This document shows, piece by piece, positions 16,489 to 25,028 of a stretch of DNA of 64,000 bases. The notes under the pieces were generated by a model. It saw only the letters and a list, made by a program, of their open reading frames with translations. It had not been told where the DNA came from and did not search any database. Location: contig NZ_CP115483.1 of assembly GCF_027627455.1 (NCBI RefSeq), forward strand, positions 4,526,001 through 4,590,000, given 5' to 3'. The position numbers were made by a program, and so were the translations under genes. Position 1 is the stretch's first letter, and each line of letters starts with the position of its first letter. Source of the stretch: Sphingobacterium sp. SYP-B4668. GTDB lineage: Bacteria > Bacteroidota > Bacteroidia > Sphingobacteriales > Sphingobacteriaceae.

Positions 16489-17082
16489 TTATCCTATTTG
16501 TAGCATCATATTATGTTCTTCTATCATCTTCCGAAGGTTACTTAATGCATAGCGCATTCTTCCTAGTGCAGTATTGATACTGACTTCGGTGATATCAGCA
16601 ATCTCCTTAAAGCTCATTTCGCAAAAGTGACGCATAATCAAGACTTCCTTCTGATCATCCGGAAGCAATTGAATGATTTTACGCAAATCAATATCTCGTT
16701 GATCCCTAACCATCTTCGATTCGGCGCTATCATCTGCAAATTGCAATACTTCGAAAATATCAAAGCCATCGGCATTGATGACAGACGGAGCCCGTTTCTC
16801 TCTTCTGAAATGATCGATAACCATATTGTGCGCTATACGCATCACCCAAGGCAAAAATTTACCTTCATCATTATAGCGGCCTGCTTTAAGCGTATTGATA
16901 ACCTTGATAAAGGTTTCTTGAAAGATATCCTCGGCTAGGTGTTCGTCCTTGACCTGTAGATAAATTGACGTATAGATTTTGGTTTTATACCGGTCTAACA
17001 AAACTTCTAAACCAGACTCATCACCGTCTATATAAGCATGAATTAACTCTTGATCGCTCTTCTTTTTATTTAATAGTTTCAT
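16489..17082 (-). CDS. ECF-type RNA polymerase sigma factor
   Basis: This 197-residue protein has the two core sigma-70 regions. Region 2 is around residues 15-95, with LAEDIFQETFIKVINTL and FLPWVMRIAHNMVIDHFRR for -10 recognition. Region 4 is around 125-185, with LPDDQKEVLIMRHFCEMSF and the helix-turn-helix EIADITEVSINTALGRMRYA. No anti-sigma gene is next to it, unlike the two other ECF genes in this window, so its control is not visible here. It resembles the widely conserved Bacteroidota ECF factors that stand alone upstream of housekeeping genes. Confidence 0.92.
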   Translation of the reverse strand: MKLLNKKKSDQELIHAYIDGDESGLEVLLDRYKTKIYTSIYLQVKDEHLAEDIFQETFIKVINTLKAGRYNDEGKFLPWVMRIAHNMVIDHFRREKRAPSVINADGFDIFEVLQFADDSAESKMVRDQRDIDLRKIIQLLPDDQKEVLIMRHFCEMSFKEIADITEVSINTALGRMRYALSNLRKMIEEHNMMLQIG

Positions 17083-17268
17083 AACGTTTTCCCCAACATT
17101 TAACAGTTAGCATTCTATTAATAAGTACTGAATTTTATAAGAGTAAATCTATGCTATAGGCGATTCTAGTTTAAGTGTCTATTTTTTTTCAACACATCAA
17201 ATAGAGTGAAAATAAATGGTTAATCAAATTTTAGGCCACGTTTTTAACATTTCTTCACATATTAAATG

Positions 17269-17304
17269 AAAAAAGGCTCAATCATTACTGAAGGAGCCTT
17301 TTTT
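17269..17304 (-). terminator. Terminator after glyA
   Basis: The stem AAAAAAGGCTC (17269-17279) pairs with GAGCCTTTTTT (17294-17304) around a 14-nt loop. On the minus strand the second arm is a T-run. It sits about 20 bp after the glyA stop. Confidence 0.85.
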
Positions 17305-17324
17305 ACATTCCAAAGGAATCAATA

Positions 17325-18596
17325 TTATTTATACAATGGGAACTGTGCCATCATTTCTTTCACTTTTCCGTGTATTTTGTCCAATTCACTGTCATTACTG
17401 TGATTCGCAATTGCTTCGTCAATTAACTCGCCAATCTGCACGATTTCCGCTTCTTTGATACCACGTGTCGTAATCGCAGCCGTGCCGAAACGCACACCTG
17501 AAGTAACGAATGGTGATCGTGTGTCAAAAGGCACCATATTCTTGTTAGTTGTAATACCAGCTTTACCCAACACTGCCTCAGCTACTTTTCCAGAAATATC
17601 CTTGTTGCGTAAATCCACTAACATAAGATGATTGTCGGTACCGCCCGAAATAATTTTGTAATCTCTATCGACAAAAAATTGTGCCAGTGCCGATGCATTT
17701 TTCTTAACCTGAACAATGTATTCCATGTATTCGTCAGACAATGCTTCTCCATACGCGATTGCTTTTGCTGCAATAGTGTGCTCTAGTGGCCCACCTTGTG
17801 TACCTGGAAAAACCGCTAAATCAAGGAGTTGTGTAATGGTCCGGATTTCACCTTTAGGTGTCTTGATACCCCAAGTATTTTCAAAATCTTCACCAACCAT
17901 AATCATACCGCCACGAGGTCCACGAAGTGTCTTGTGAGTAGTAGTAGTTACAATATGACAATGAGGAAGTGGATCGTTCAACAAACCACGAGCGATAAGC
18001 CCAGCAGGGTGAGAGATATCAGCCAAGACTAGTGCATCAATCTCATCAGCTACCTTACGGATACGTGCGTAATCCCAATCACGAGAATATGCAGAAGCAC
18101 CACAGATAATCATTTTTGGTTTTTCACGCAATGCTGTCTCCTCCAATTGCTCGTAATCAATCAAACCTGTATCCTCTTTCACCCCGTAAAACAGAGGTTG
18201 GTATATCTTACCCGACAGATTTGCAGGCGAACCGTGTGTCAAGTGACCTCCATGTGATAAGTCAAGACCCAAGATTTTATCCCCTGGTTTGATTGTCGCC
18301 AAGAATACAGCAGCATTAGCTTGTGCTCCAGAGTGAGGTTGTACATTGACCCACGCTGCGCCAAATAATTGCTTTGCACGATCTATAGCAATAGTCTCGA
18401 TTTCATCGACAACTTCACATCCGCCATAGTATCTTTTGCCCGGAAGGCCTTCTGCGTATTTGTTTGTTAATACCGAACCTGCCGCTTCCATAACCTGCTT
18501 AGAAACAAAGTTTTCAGAAGCAATTAATTCGATGCCTTCCTCTTGGCGCTTCAACTCATCGTTGATAAGATTAAATATGGCTTGATCTCTTTCCAT
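17325..18596 (-). CDS. glyA: Serine hydroxymethyltransferase
   Basis: GlyA interconverts serine and glycine with tetrahydrofolate and feeds one-carbon units to purine and thymidylate synthesis. The 423-residue length is normal. Fold type I PLP features are seen: ELIASENFVS near the N-terminus, LTNKYAEGLPGKRYYGG, the PLP-lysine motif TTTTHKTLRGPRGG, and the C-terminal FGTAAITTRG. It is a single gene with its own terminator. Confidence 0.96.
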   Translation of the reverse strand: MERDQAIFNLINDELKRQEEGIELIASENFVSKQVMEAAGSVLTNKYAEGLPGKRYYGGCEVVDEIETIAIDRAKQLFGAAWVNVQPHSGAQANAAVFLATIKPGDKILGLDLSHGGHLTHGSPANLSGKIYQPLFYGVKEDTGLIDYEQLEETALREKPKMIICGASAYSRDWDYARIRKVADEIDALVLADISHPAGLIARGLLNDPLPHCHIVTTTTHKTLRGPRGGMIMVGEDFENTWGIKTPKGEIRTITQLLDLAVFPGTQGGPLEHTIAAKAIAYGEALSDEYMEYIVQVKKNASALAQFFVDRDYKIISGGTDNHLMLVDLRNKDISGKVAEAVLGKAGITTNKNMVPFDTRSPFVTSGVRFGTAAITTRGIKEAEIVQIGELIDEAIANHSNDSELDKIHGKVKEMMAQFPLYK

Positions 18597-18797
18597 TTTA
18601 TCCTTTTAAATAGTAAAATTTATACTGTTAGATTGATTTTGCAAAATTATATAAAATGCTTGGCATTCACAAATCAATCCAGCTGTAGGGAGAGAGCCCC
18701 TTCAAGTAATTATAGAGGAGTAAAAAATGCATAGTATCTCTTAAAAAAAGCACCTAATCAAACGTTTATATCGCCATCGCTATCATCTCAGTCAACA

Positions 18798-19328
18798 TTA
18801 TAATCCCGCTTCTTTTTTTAGAATAAGCACAGTCGTATCGTATGGATTTGGACTAAGTTCAACCAAAAACCGCAATACTCCTTCTGTGTAGTTAGCCACC
18901 GTATCGGTTGCTTTCGCCTTTGCAACACTATCCAGCATGCCGACAGTATTCTCTTTCAATACACGCACAGCTGCCCACGCATCTGTTGAAACATATAATT
19001 GCTGAGTAAAATTATACTGAAACTCACTTTCTACTTCTTGTACAACCAATTGGTGCAATTGTGCTACTGTTAAGTGATCCTGATAGTGGCGAGCAATTAG
19101 ATTACGAGGCTCTATACGATTAACAAAGAGCAACAGTCTCTCATATGAGCCTGCACGCAAGGACGATTTTCCAGAAGCTTCCAAGTGCTGCTTATCCAAC
19201 ATCTTGGTCTTGAAAATAAGCGCCTCCACCTTGGGCCATACAATACGAAATGCCACAACTAGGCCCGCACATACTCCAAATGCAAGCAAAAAAAGATTCT
19301 TAAAAAAATCTATATAATCGATATCCAT
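18798..19328 (-). CDS. Membrane-anchored protein of unknown function
   Basis: I do not recognise this 176-residue protein. The ATG at 19328 is chosen over a TTG two codons upstream. It has one N-terminal membrane segment (about residues 7-29, FFKNLFLLAFGVCAGLVVAF) and then a mainly helical soluble part with no catalytic motif. The ending FLVELSPNPYDTTVLILKK is compact and probably folded. It is divergent from the Fe-S carrier gene with only about 90 bp between starts. Similar single-pass proteins occur in related genomes as hypothetical proteins. Confidence 0.65.
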   Translation of the reverse strand: MDIDYIDFFKNLFLLAFGVCAGLVVAFRIVWPKVEALIFKTKMLDKQHLEASGKSSLRAGSYERLLLFVNRIEPRNLIARHYQDHLTVAQLHQLVVQEVESEFQYNFTQQLYVSTDAWAAVRVLKENTVGMLDSVAKAKATDTVANYTEGVLRFLVELSPNPYDTTVLILKKEAGL

Positions 19329-19387
19329 CGTCAATGTTTATAAAGTGTCAAAAATCCAAGCGAATCACAAAACTGCTTAAAATTATG

Positions 19388-19395
19388 TATTTTTG
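19388..19395 (+). promoter_or_regulatory. -7 element for the Fe-S carrier gene
   Basis: TATTTTTG matches TAnnTTTG and lies 25 bp before the ATG at 19421. It supports that start over an in-frame codon at 19334, which is upstream of this element. Confidence 0.5.
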
Positions 19396-19420
19396 TGTAG
19401 TTGACTTTAAAAAAATAACG

Positions 19421-19774
19421 ATGAGTACAGAAAATATTGTTGAGAAAGCACCGCTTACTTTAACAGAGGGTGCTGTCAAGGAGCTGAAAAAACTGAAAGA
19501 CCAACAGGAAATCTCCGATGACTTTGGCCTACGGGTGGGGGTCGAAGGTGGTGGTTGCTCTGGCATGAGCTATATCCTAGGCTTTGATCAAAAGAAAGAT
19601 GGAGATAGTGAGTTCGAAATCGAAGGCATACGCGTATTCATGAATAAAGCACATGGCCTTTATCTGGCCGGTATGGAGGTCGATTTCCAAAACGGACTAG
19701 ATGCGCGCGGATTTACATTCAACAACCCTAATGCTTCTAGCACATGTGGTTGCGGCAGTAGCTTTTCTGCATAA
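19421..19774 (+). CDS. A-type iron-sulfur carrier (IscA/SufA/ErpA family)
   Basis: This 117-residue protein should carry Fe-S clusters from the assembly scaffold to target enzymes. The three invariant Cys are visible: Cys46 in GGGCSGMSY, and Cys109 and Cys111 in STCGCGSSF. Starting at 19421 gives MSTENIVEKAPLTLTEGAV, the normal N-terminus; a reading from 19334 would add 29 odd residues and lies upstream of the -7 box. Which of IscA, SufA or ErpA it replaces cannot be told, and no suf or isc gene is adjacent. Confidence 0.92.
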   Translation: MSTENIVEKAPLTLTEGAVKELKKLKDQQEISDDFGLRVGVEGGGCSGMSYILGFDQKKDGDSEFEIEGIRVFMNKAHGLYLAGMEVDFQNGLDARGFTFNNPNASSTCGCGSSFSA

Positions 19775-19811
19775 CAACACATTGCCCCGCCTTGAGCCAT
19801 GCGCATAGGCT

Positions 19812-19836
19812 AAAAAGATAAGAGATTTATCTTTTT
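19812..19836 (+). terminator. AT-rich terminator after the Fe-S carrier gene
   Basis: AAAAAGATAA (19812-19821) pairs perfectly with TTATCTTTTT (19827-19836), followed by CTTT. The stem is AT-rich, so it is weak alone. Confidence 0.5.
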
Positions 19837-19912
19837 CTTTGAAGAAGCAAATGTCCAAAAGGGTGTTGTCATCCTGAATTCAGTGTAACTTCAGTATTGA
19901 AACACCTTGAAA

Positions 19913-19952
19913 TTAAACAATCGCCCCGACCTAGTTCGGAGCGATTGTTTAA
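19913..19952. terminator. Second hairpin downstream of the Fe-S carrier gene
   Basis: TTAAACAATCGC (19913-19924) pairs perfectly with GCGATTGTTTAA (19941-19952), with an inner CCGA/TCGG stem. The T-run after it is not continuous, so function as a terminator is probable but unproven. Confidence 0.6.
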
Positions 19953-20141
19953 CGACTTTTAATCAGCCTCTTCTTTTATCCCCTTCTCTCCTCTAAAGGC
20001 TCTATTGACCAAAGCCTATTGACAAACAATCATCGAAACAAAAAACCATATTGCCCTCAAAGGGACTTTTTCACTTCAAAGGTCTTCAAATTGGGATCTT
20101 TTTATTAAAGATGCCCCCTTTTTCCTTAACATAATAATTCT

Positions 20142-20149
20142 TAAATTTG
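20142..20149 (+). promoter_or_regulatory. -7 element for ileS
   Basis: TAAATTTG matches TAnnTTTG and lies 29 bp before the ileS ATG. An AGGAG stretch lies at about 20162-20166. No clear TTG is at the -33 distance. Confidence 0.5.
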
Positions 20150-20178
20150 CAACCTTAAAAACAGGAGACAAAATACTG

Positions 20179-23100
20179 ATGTACAAGGAATATAAGCAGC
20201 TCAATCTGCCTCAAATAGGCAAAGAAATATTAGAACGTTGGGAACGTGAACATGTCTTTGAAAAAAGTATCAGCAACCGCCCCTCCAGCAAACCATACAC
20301 ATTTTATGAAGGACCTCCTTCTGCAAATGGAATGCCGGGAATTCACCATGTGATGGCGCGTTCGATCAAGGATATTTTCTGCAGGTATAAAACTTTAAAA
20401 GGTTATCAGGTCAAACGTAAAGGCGGGTGGGATACCCACGGTCTTCCTATTGAACTTGCTGTAGAGAAGAGCCTTGGCATCACGAAGGAAGATATTGGAA
20501 AGAAGATTTCCGTAGAGGAATATAATGCGGCTTGTCGTAAAGAGGTCATGAAATATACAGACGTATGGAATGACTTGACCAACAAGATGGGATACTGGGT
20601 CGACTTAGAAAATCCATATGTCACCTATGAAAATGAATATATCGAAACGCTTTGGTATTTATTAAAAGAACTCTATAAAAAGGGACTTTTATATAAAGGA
20701 TATACTATACAGCCATATTCTCCTGCTGCAGGAACGGGCCTAAGCTCGCACGAGCTAAATCAGCCCGGCACCTATCAAGATGTAAAAGATACCACAATCG
20801 TTGCTGAGTTTCGATTGACTAAAGGACAGATTCATCCGGCTATAGACAAACTTGTCGAAACCGAAGATGAAGATGTGACCTTCATAGCTTGGACCACTAC
20901 CCCATGGACACTTCCTTCCAATACTGCACTTGTTGTGGGTAAGAGAATCACCTATGTAAAAATCAAAACCTTCAACCAATACACTGCGGCTCCTGTTTCT
21001 GTCATCCTGGCCAAGGATTTGATTCTAAAACACTTCAAATCAGAAGGAAAAGATACTTCTTTTCAAGATTATAAATTGGGGGATAAGATAATTCCTTGGG
21101 AAATAGCGAACGAATTTACAGGTGAAGAATTGGTGGGACTTCGTTACGACCAATTAATGCCTTATATTACAAGCGAAGAGCTTCAAGAAAAGGCTTTTCG
21201 AGTCATTCCAGGTGACTTTGTCACAACCGAAGATGGTACCGGTATCGTACATGCAGCCCCAACTTATGGTGCGGATGACTTTAGGGTAGCCAAAGAAAAT
21301 GGAGTACCAGGTATCTTAGTAAAAGATGAAAATGGCAAAGAAGTTCCTACCGTAGATCGCACGGGACGCTTTATAAAAGAAATAACAGATTTTGCAGGAC
21401 GCTTTGTCAAAGAAGAATATTATTCGGACGCTGAGCGCGCAGACAAAGAGTTTCGTCCAACGGATGTCTTGATTGCTATTAAGCTTAAAGAAGAAAACAA
21501 GGCTTTCGATGTCAAAAAATATGAACACACCTATCCACACTGTTGGCGTACGGATAAACCGGTCCTTTATTATCCATTAGATAGCTGGTTTATCAAAACT
21601 ACAGCCGTCAAAGAGGATCTGGTGGCATTAAATAAAACTATCAATTGGAAACCTGAAGCTACAGGTTCTGGACGCTTCGGAAATTGGTTGGAAAACTTAG
21701 TAGACTGGAATCTTTCTCGCTCCCGTTATTGGGGTACTCCTTTGCCTATATGGCGTTCAGAGGATGAGAACGAAGAGATTTGCATTGGATCACTTCCCGA
21801 ACTCAAATCCTTTTTAGAGGATTCCCTTAGATCCGATATACTTTCGGACGAAGAGAAAAATAGAAATCGTGAATATCTCGAAAAGTTTGGAACAGGAGAT
21901 TTAGATCTACATCGTCCTTATGTAGACGACATCGTATTAGTATCAGATGGGGGACAAAAATTGTTCCGTGAACCAGACTTAATCGACGTTTGGTTTGATT
22001 CAGGCGCAATGCCTTACGCGCAATGGGGACTTGACCATGAAAAATTGGAAAGAGGAGAAGAATACCCTTTCAAAGATGGTTTTGAAAACGCCTTTCCTGC
22101 CGATTTTATTGCCGAAGGTGTAGATCAGACTCGAGGATGGTTCTTTACCCTACACGCAATTTCGACCATGATACGCAAGTCGGTATCCTTCAAGAATGTC
22201 GTTTCCAACGGACTCGTTTTGGACAAAAAAGGCAACAAGATGTCCAAGCGTTTGGGCAATGGGGTCGATCCTTTTTCCACCATCGATCAATACAGTGCAG
22301 ATGCTACCCGTTGGTATATGATTAGTAATGCCTCACCATGGGACAACTTGAAGTTCAATATGGAAGGGCTGGATGAAGTACGTCGCAAGTTTTTTGGGAC
22401 GTTGTACAACACCTATGCCTTTTTTGCTCTGTATGCCAACATTGATAAATTTGAGTATGCTGAACCTGAAATTGCAATCAATGAGCGCCCTGAGATAGAC
22501 AGATGGATCATCTCTTTATTAAATAGCTTGACAAAAGAGGTGGACGATTTTTATGCAGACTTCGAACCGACCAAAGCCGCCCGTGCTATCCAAAACTTTG
22601 TGGATGAGCATCTCAGCAACTGGTATGTACGACTATGTCGTCGCCGTTTTTGGAAAGGGGAGTATTCAGCTGACAAAATTTCAGCGTATCAGACGTTATA
22701 TACCTGTCTAGATACCATTGCAAAATTGATGTCTCCAATTTCACCTTTCTTCTCCGATCAATTGTTCCTTGACCTTAACCAAGTAACAGGAAAAGAGCAG
22801 GTAGTATCTGTACATCTAGCCAATTTCCCTGTATTCCATCCCCACTTAGTAGATAAAGAGTTGGAAGAAAGAATGGCCTTGGCACAGGATATTTCTTCGT
22901 TAACGCTATCATTGAGGAAGAAAACAGCTATCAATGTCAGACAGCCCTTGAATAAAATATTGGTACCTGTATTGGATAGTGCATTCCAACATCAAGTCGA
23001 AAAAGTCAAGGACCTTATCCTATCCGAGACCAATATCAAAGATATTGAGTTCATCGGCGACACCACTGGAATTATTAAGAAAAAAATAAAACCTAATTTC

Positions 23101-23592
23101 AAGGCTCTTGGCTCGAAAGTTGGTAAAGATATGAAGATGGTTAGTGCTGCCATCAATGTATTATCACCAACTGACATTAGTACACTAGAGAAGGAAGGTA
23201 CCTTAGCCTTAATTGACACACCTTATACCATCTCAATAGATGATGTCGAAATTGTTGCTGAAGACGTTGAAGGCTGGCAAGTTGCCAATTTAGGAAAGCT
23301 TACTGTGGCTTTGGATGTCCATATCACAGAAGCGTTGAAGAAAGAAGGGTTATCTCGCGAATTAATCAATAGAATTCAGAATATTCGTAAAGAAAAGGGA
23401 CTAGAAGTGACGGATAGAATTAAGGTAATGCTTAGTGATATTCCTGAAATTACAGCAGCAGCCAAAGAAAATTTATCTTATATTAGCGCTGAAATTCTAG
23501 CCGATTCTTTTGATTTTCAAGAATCTTTAGCAAACGGAGAATCTATTGAAATTGACGAGAAAGAACTAACAGTATTAATTGTAAAAGTTTAA
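20179..23592 (+). CDS. ileS: Isoleucyl-tRNA synthetase, type 2-like, with swapped HIGH motif (GIHH)
   Basis: IleS charges tRNA-Ile in the cytoplasm. The protein has 1137 residues, the long form. The Rossmann-fold entry PPSANGMPGIHHVMARSIKD places Gly-Ile-His-His (54-57) where most IleRS have His-Ile-Gly-His, so positions 1 and 3 are swapped. KMSKR is at 687-691. The editing domain contains WTTTPWTLPSNTALVVG and GTGIVHAAPTYGADD. The C-terminal anticodon region lacks a Cys cluster, as in eukaryote-like type 2 enzymes. The GxHH form has been linked in the literature to very high mupirocin resistance in some type 2 IleRS. A small TraR/DksA-like gene follows 3 bp later. Confidence 0.96.
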   Translation: MYKEYKQLNLPQIGKEILERWEREHVFEKSISNRPSSKPYTFYEGPPSANGMPGIHHVMARSIKDIFCRYKTLKGYQVKRKGGWDTHGLPIELAVEKSLGITKEDIGKKISVEEYNAACRKEVMKYTDVWNDLTNKMGYWVDLENPYVTYENEYIETLWYLLKELYKKGLLYKGYTIQPYSPAAGTGLSSHELNQPGTYQDVKDTTIVAEFRLTKGQIHPAIDKLVETEDEDVTFIAWTTTPWTLPSNTALVVGKRITYVKIKTFNQYTAAPVSVILAKDLILKHFKSEGKDTSFQDYKLGDKIIPWEIANEFTGEELVGLRYDQLMPYITSEELQEKAFRVIPGDFVTTEDGTGIVHAAPTYGADDFRVAKENGVPGILVKDENGKEVPTVDRTGRFIKEITDFAGRFVKEEYYSDAERADKEFRPTDVLIAIKLKEENKAFDVKKYEHTYPHCWRTDKPVLYYPLDSWFIKTTAVKEDLVALNKTINWKPEATGSGRFGNWLENLVDWNLSRSRYWGTPLPIWRSEDENEEICIGSLPELKSFLEDSLRSDILSDEEKNRNREYLEKFGTGDLDLHRPYVDDIVLVSDGGQKLFREPDLIDVWFDSGAMPYAQWGLDHEKLERGEEYPFKDGFENAFPADFIAEGVDQTRGWFFTLHAISTMIRKSVSFKNVVSNGLVLDKKGNKMSKRLGNGVDPFSTIDQYSADATRWYMISNASPWDNLKFNMEGLDEVRRKFFGTLYNTYAFFALYANIDKFEYAEPEIAINERPEIDRWIISLLNSLTKEVDDFYADFEPTKAARAIQNFVDEHLSNWYVRLCRRRFWKGEYSADKISAYQTLYTCLDTIAKLMSPISPFFSDQLFLDLNQVTGKEQVVSVHLANFPVFHPHLVDKELEERMALAQDISSLTLSLRKKTAINVRQPLNKILVPVLDSAFQHQVEKVKDLILSETNIKDIEFIGDTTGIIKKKIKPNFKALGSKVGKDMKMVSAAINVLSPTDISTLEKEGTLALIDTPYTISIDDVEIVAEDVEGWQVANLGKLTVALDVHITEALKKEGLSRELINRIQNIRKEKGLEVTDRIKVMLSDIPEITAAAKENLSYISAEILADSFDFQESLANGESIEIDEKELTVLIVKV

Positions 23593-23595
23593 ATT

Positions 23596-23982
23596 ATGGC
23601 AGATAACAATGAAAAAACTCGTTATAGCGATGCAGAATTGCTAGAGTTTAAAGGAATTATTCTTGAGAAATTACGCATTGCTAAGGAAGAACTTTCTTCG
23701 CTGACAAAATCGCTGAATAATAGCAATGCGAATGGGACTGACGATACGGCTGGAACGTATAAGACATTAGAGGATGGATCTGCTACTTTGGAGAAAGAGC
23801 AAACCAACCAGTTAGCTGCGCGCCAGAAGAAATTTATTGACAATCTAGAAGCAGCGTTGGTACGTATTGAAAACAAAACGTATGGTGTGTGCCGTGAGAC
23901 GGGTAAATTAATTCAAAAAGAAAGATTAAAAGCTGTCCCCCATACTACATTGAGTATTGAGGCTAAAAACAAACAATATTAA
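23596..23982 (+). CDS. TraR/DksA-family protein with degenerate zinc finger
   Basis: This 128-residue protein resembles DksA/TraR regulators that act in the RNA polymerase secondary channel. It has an acidic helical N-terminal part (a coiled coil with LEFKGIILEKLRIAKEEL), then EAALVRIENKTYGVCRETGKLI and ERLKAVPHTTLSIEAK, the usual C-terminal zinc-finger scaffold. Only one Cys (99) is left of the four normally expected, so zinc is probably not bound in the classical way; this is common in Bacteroidota relatives. It is cotranscribed with ileS, 3 bp apart, and is followed by a strong terminator. Confidence 0.85.
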   Translation: MADNNEKTRYSDAELLEFKGIILEKLRIAKEELSSLTKSLNNSNANGTDDTAGTYKTLEDGSATLEKEQTNQLAARQKKFIDNLEAALVRIENKTYGVCRETGKLIQKERLKAVPHTTLSIEAKNKQY

Positions 23983-23994
23983 TTTTTAAATTCT

Positions 23995-24024
23995 AAGTGG
24001 TTCCTATATTGGTAGGAACCACTT
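23995..24024 (+). terminator. Terminator between the DksA-like gene and lspA
   Basis: A perfect 12-bp stem (AAGTGGTTCCTA at 23995-24006 with TAGGAACCACTT at 24013-24024) has a 6-nt loop and TTT following. It overlaps the upstream in-frame extension of lspA, which argues for the lspA start at 24036. Confidence 0.85.
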
Positions 24025-24035
24025 TTGCTACATAT

Positions 24036-24686
24036 ATGAAAGGCTACACCAAACCCCTCCTGTTAATTTTTATAATCCTCCTAGTTGACCAGCTATCCAA
24101 ATTCTGGGTCAAGCTTAATATGACCATTGGTCAGAGTTATAGAATATTGGGAGAATATTTTCAGATCCATTTTATTGAAAACAATGGGATGGCATATGGA
24201 ATGGAGTTTGGTGGTGAAGCTGGCAAACTGTTCCTGACTCTATTCAGAATAATAGCTGTTGCAGGTATCGGTTACGGTTTGCACTATATGATCAAACATA
24301 AATATAATAGAGGCTTTATCCTGAATGTTGCACTTATTATGGCCGGTGCAGCCGGAAATATTATTGATTCCACATTTTACGGAATGATTTTCAGTGAAAG
24401 TACTTGGTACGATAAAGCAGTTCTATTTCCTCAAGGAGGTGGATACGAATCCATTTTTCATGGAAAAGTAGTAGATATGCTATACTTCCCCTTGATCAGT
24501 GGGACATTTCCAAGTTGGCTACCCATATGGGGGGGCGAAGAGTTTTTATTCTTCCGTCCAGTCTTCAACGTAGCCGATTCCGCTATATCCGTAGGCGTTA
24601 TCCTCATTTTGCTCTTTCAAAAAAGATACTTCAAAGTGGAACATGAAGAAAAATCAAGTGTCCATAGTGAAATGTTGGAAGACTAG
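24036..24686 (+). CDS. lspA: Lipoprotein signal peptidase (signal peptidase II)
   Basis: LspA cleaves prolipoproteins in the inner membrane. From the ATG at 24036 the protein has 216 residues. It has four membrane segments and the catalytic aspartates in GAAGNIID (Asp111) and FNVADSAIS (Asp181). VDQLSKFWVK near the N-terminus and the HFIENNGMAYGM segment are family signatures. An insertion of about 40 residues before the last helix is normal in Bacteroidota. The earlier in-frame codon (23997) lies in the terminator stem and is rejected. The many lipoproteins in the window are likely substrates. Confidence 0.95.
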   Translation: MKGYTKPLLLIFIILLVDQLSKFWVKLNMTIGQSYRILGEYFQIHFIENNGMAYGMEFGGEAGKLFLTLFRIIAVAGIGYGLHYMIKHKYNRGFILNVALIMAGAAGNIIDSTFYGMIFSESTWYDKAVLFPQGGGYESIFHGKVVDMLYFPLISGTFPSWLPIWGGEEFLFFRPVFNVADSAISVGVILILLFQKRYFKVEHEEKSSVHSEMLED

Positions 24687-25028
24687 ATAACGATATTTAA
24701 TCCTATCTTCAAAACACCATATTTACCCATTCTTGTAGGAGCTACGAATAAAAGTGAATGCATTTTTACACCCCCAGTCTTGTATAACACAAGCTACTGC
24801 TTTGCTTAATTTAAGTCACTCGCTACTACTAGTTATATCAACATGTTGATATAACAAAACCTTTAGAAGTCAAGAGAGACCCCGAAACAAGCTCTGAAGT
24901 GAGGTATAAGCTGCTTCTAGAGATTTCGCTTCTTCATCCCGGACCAAGGTTTAAACACGTAACCCACCGGTTCATTTACTACTTGCATCCTTGTTCTTTA
25001 TTCGTAATTTCGTTTTCAAATCCATATC
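24687..25028. other. 342-bp intergenic region after lspA
   Basis: No gene is visible. The notable element is a perfect 24-nt palindrome at 24832-24855, listed separately. A promoter for the downstream peptidase gene is likely here, but only a near match (TAATTTCG, about 25004-25011) is seen. Confidence 0.45.
24832..24855. promoter_or_regulatory. Perfect 24-nt palindrome (candidate operator)
   Basis: GTTATATCAACA joins its exact complement TGTTGATATAAC with no spacer. The absence of a loop and of a T-run argues against a terminator and favours a protein-binding dyad. It is about 145 bp after lspA and 174 bp before the M28 peptidase gene. The ligand is unknown. Confidence 0.45.

Larger units (their letters stand above)
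19775..20178. other. 404-bp intergenic region upstream of ileS
   Basis: It holds two hairpins that end the Fe-S carrier gene (19812-19836 and 19913-19952) and a -7 element for ileS at 20142-20149. The stretch at 19960-20130 is AT-rich with no gene I can support. I looked for a T-box leader and do not see its conserved motif. Confidence 0.5.

Noticed and set aside
19775..20178. T-box or amino-acid leader upstream of ileS
   Set aside because: No T-box motif or specifier arrangement is visible, and T-boxes are not expected in Bacteroidota.
23997..24035. Longer lspA start at 23997
   Set aside because: It lies inside the terminator stem of the preceding gene; the ATG at 24036 gives the family N-terminus.
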